Part shown: piece by piece, positions 20,217 through 22,500 of the stretch
Layout: the number at the start of each line of letters is the position of its first letter
Numbering within the stretch: the stretch's first letter is position 1
Position numbers and translations under genes: made by a program
Notes under the pieces: model-generated
What the model saw: the letters and a program-made list of their open reading frames with translations, nothing else
Told to the model about the DNA's origin: nothing
Databases searched by the model: none
Assembly: GCA_030674155.1 (NCBI GenBank)
Contig: CM060320.1
Coordinates: 17,844,935 to 17,867,434 of the forward strand
Direction: 5' to 3'
Source: Stramonita haemastoma
Taxonomy: Eukaryota; Mollusca; Gastropoda; Neogastropoda; Muricidae
DNA length: 22,500 bases

Positions 20217-20470
20217 GTAGCCGTGTATACACGCGCATGGAGAAGTGCACTTGACCAAATTGAACAAAGAACACTTGACCAAGTGTGTTAATGTGAAAAA
20301 TTAGAAAGGATTGTGCTAATAGAGATAGGGTAATAATCAGGACAGTTTGAAGGCAGTGCTGCACTGAGGATGGGAACAGAGGCCAGGAGAAGGACTCTGT
20401 AAATGCCCTCCTTTCTTCTGTCCTCTGTAACATGTCATCTTTTGGACTATCGTCCAGAAAAAGAGAAAGA
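20215..20470. other. low-copy spacer
   Basis: It contains CACTTGACCA twice (about 20247 and 20271), the second within the palindrome CACTTGACCAAGTG. No gene recognised. Confidence 0.35.
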
Positions 20471-20473
20471 GAG

Positions 20474-20568
<95 letters not shown>

Positions 20569-20649
20569 AGAGAATGAATGAATGAATGAATGAATGAATG
20601 AATGAATGAATGAATGAATGAATGAATGAATGAATGAATGAATGAATGA
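20471..20649. repeat. GA array followed by GAAT tetramers
   Basis: GA repeats (about 20479-20571, one AGA break) pass directly into about 19 near-perfect GAAT units (20572-20649). Ser-His-Ser-Phe-Ile frames on the minus strand are artefacts. Confidence 0.97.
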
Positions 20650-21655
20650 TCCAATAGAGAGAGACAGAGACAGAAGACAGACAGACAGAGATAGAGAGAA
20701 GGTGATGTGGGAGAATGAGGAAGGAAGGGAGACATTTTGAGGCAGAGAACGACATGACATAAGCATCAAAAGGCAAAGACATAAAACACTGCTATCTCTA
20801 TTTGGTCTTGCCTTCAGGCTAAAGAAATGTTACACTCTGTGTATTATGTATGTATACATAACATTCTCTCCCTGTACCCAACCCTATCTTCTTTCCCCCT
20901 CCATTCCTCCCCTCCCTCACTTCGATTGTCGTCCTGTTATTATGTGTATACATACTACAGACTGTCCTGTCCTCACCAGGTTAGGCCCACTCGCCATGTT
21001 TGGCCATGAAGTTGTCATGTCACGTCCTAACAGGCCACCACCACTAACTCTCTTTCTTGTCAGATAACCCCCCTCAACTCCCACCCCCCACACGACCCCA
21101 CCCCCACCCCTTCACCCTCCTTACCCCCGCGCGGCTACATGTCAAGGCGTCACATCCTGTCATGCGTGGTGACTCCTTTCCGCCCCAACGCATTCATCAG
21201 GAGTCCTCCCTCCCCGACCTGCTGTGTCTGAGGCCTTTGCGGTCTGCCCATTGAAGGCTATCGGGTTTCCAGACCACTTGGTGTAAGGCTGGGGCGGCAG
21301 ATCAGATAGCTCTCCCAGTTAAATCTCCCAATCCGCCCGCTGACATTATTAAGGCCTCCCCTGACTTGACTAGGCTACGTAGTACGTACAGCGGTGACCG
21401 AAGCCAATAGGGAGGGATTGATGGCTTTTGTCTGGCAGTAGGGTTGGGTGGCTGGATGGTTGTAGGTGAGGTTAAAATCAGTATTTGGATACACTGCCTG
21501 TTTAACCTACTGCCTTCTACAGTCAGAAAGAAGGGAGTGTGATTGTCAACCACGAAATAAGAGGGGAGAAAACCTCATATATGTCGATATGATTATATAT
21601 ATATATAGACATGCTAAATTGCTGTTTCCAAATTCCCTCTTTTGTTTTCAATTTT
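20650..21655. other. low-copy sequence, nothing recognised
   Basis: About 1 kb with a C-rich stretch at 21065-21130 (CCCCCAC-type). A pyrimidine-rich acceptor-like site ends near 21062, but the following proline-rich frame has no recognisable domain or donor. Confidence 0.4.
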
Positions 21656-21835
21656 GTCTCTCTCTGTCTCTCTCTGTCTCTCGTCTTCTGTCTCTCTGCT
21701 GTCTTCTTCTTCTCTCTGTCTCTTTCTCTCCTCTCTCTTCGTCTCCTCTCTCTCTTCTCTCTCTCTCTTTCTCTCTTCTTCTCCTTCTCTCTGTTCTCTG
21801 TCACCTGTCTACTTCCGTTTTCTCTTCCTCCTGCT

Positions 21836-21932
<97 letters not shown>

Positions 21933-21944
21933 TCTCTCCTTCCA
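21656..21944. repeat. CT-rich tract
   Basis: Degenerate TCTGTC and TTC-rich sequence passes into pure CT (about 21839-21900) and CT with breaks to 21944. A very short CACATACACA stretch follows (21950-21967), a weak version of the CT-then-CA order. Confidence 0.95.
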
Positions 21945-21977
21945 ATCAAACACATACACATACACATCAAAGATACA

Positions 21978-22062
21978 GAAAGAGATGGGGAATAAAGAAA
22001 GACAGAGACAGAAAAACAGAAAGAGAGGCAGACAGAAAGACAGAGACAGACAAACAGAGAAC
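21978..22062. repeat. GAAA/GACA purine-rich tract
   Basis: Degenerate AGAGACAGAAA repeats on the plus strand, close downstream of the CT tract and complementary in motif. Confidence 0.85.
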
Positions 22063-22324
22063 ATGCTCGTATCAACCTATTCAAAAGAAAACATGGGCCT
22101 ACACTCTATCCAGTCCAAGTCAGGTAGGAATACATACATTTCCAGGTGAAAGTGGAGCAGACACTGTGTGTGTGTGTATGTATAGATAGACAGACTAGAG
22201 CAAACGGGCCGGCCCAACAGAGCACAAAGCGTCTTCTATCACAGCTAGCAACAAACACACCACTCTGTTTTTGATTGTCACCAGCGGACGTTCACTTCTC
22301 CTTTCACACTCTTAGGGCCATTGT
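22063..22324. other. low-copy spacer
   Basis: Mixed sequence with a short GTGTGTGTGT stretch near 22166. Nothing recognised. Confidence 0.3.
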
Positions 22325-22500
22325 CGCTTTCTTTTCTTTTTCTTATCACTTTTTCTTTCTTTGTTTCTTTTCTTTTTTTTTCTTTTTTTTGGTGTCTTTC
22401 CTTTTTTTCTATTACGGTGTCTTCTCTCTTTTTTGGACTCTTTTTTTTTAAAAGGTCGTGTAATATTACGCTTTTTTTCCCCTTCTTTTTATTGCATCCT
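22325..22500. repeat. T-rich (TTTTC) low-complexity end
   Basis: Dominated by TTTC and long T runs on the plus strand through the window end, so its full extent is unknown. Confidence 0.85.

Noticed and set aside
21165..21215. Hammerhead ribozyme on the minus strand
   Set aside because: CTGATGA and GAAA occur with a 6-bp inverted repeat outside them (GACTCC / GGAGTC). However, stem II between the two motifs does not form, and the outer pairing joins the wrong segments for a hammerhead fold. CTGATGA-like matches near 7605 and 14483 also lack a stem II.

Overview
The window looks like intergenic or intronic DNA from a eukaryotic nuclear genome. No protein-coding gene, rRNA or intact tRNA gene could be supported. 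A mollusc, probably a gastropod, is the best guess. The basis is the tRNA-derived SINEs at about 13985-14250, 17012-17425 and 19783-20095. Their central and 3' sequences resemble, from memory only, families common in molluscan genomes. Nothing bacterial (operons, Shine-Dalgarno sites, CRISPR) is present.

By hand estimate roughly 30 percent of the window is simple-sequence or minisatellite DNA: CT/GA, CA/GT, CTGT/GACA, GATA, GAAT, GGCT, a pentamer field, a 45-46 bp minisatellite and a G-rich minisatellite. The long apparent reading frames are translations of these tracts (Ser-Leu, Arg-Glu, His-Thr or Cys-Val polymers) and are not annotated as genes.

Layout. 1-4.0 kb: unique DNA, CT tracts, the 45-46 bp minisatellite (2018-2690), and a CT-then-GA/GACA/GATA block that could fold on itself. 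4.0-6.75 kb: mostly low-copy DNA with a minus-strand SINE, a G-rich minisatellite and one possible 60-bp exon. 6.75-9.7 kb: a CT-linker-CA block, repeat family A copy 1, a polypurine tract, a 726-bp miniature LTR retroelement (8293-9018), a period-5 field and a tRNA-like sequence. 9.9-13.5 kb: pyrimidine tracts, a 20-C run, a SINE tail fragment, and an inverted cluster of family A. 13.7-17.4 kb: a GATA/AT block, two SINEs, a core-CT-CA composite, a GA-rich block and a sequence with a perfect 10-bp hairpin. 17.4-20.1 kb: another CT-linker-CA block and a tandem pair of core-CT-CA units ending against a SINE. 20.1-22.5 kb: CA, GA, GAAT and CT tracts between low-copy stretches and a T-rich end.

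Two items stand out. One is a TRIM-like element with two 267-270 bp LTRs of about 95 percent identity, a tRNA-Leu-type primer binding site, a 189-bp interior and a 4-bp CTTA target duplication. The other is a recurrent composite: a conserved core of about 250 bp followed by a CT tract and then a CA tract, always in that order. It has three clear copies and one degenerate copy. It may be a non-autonomous mobile element that carries microsatellites with it.
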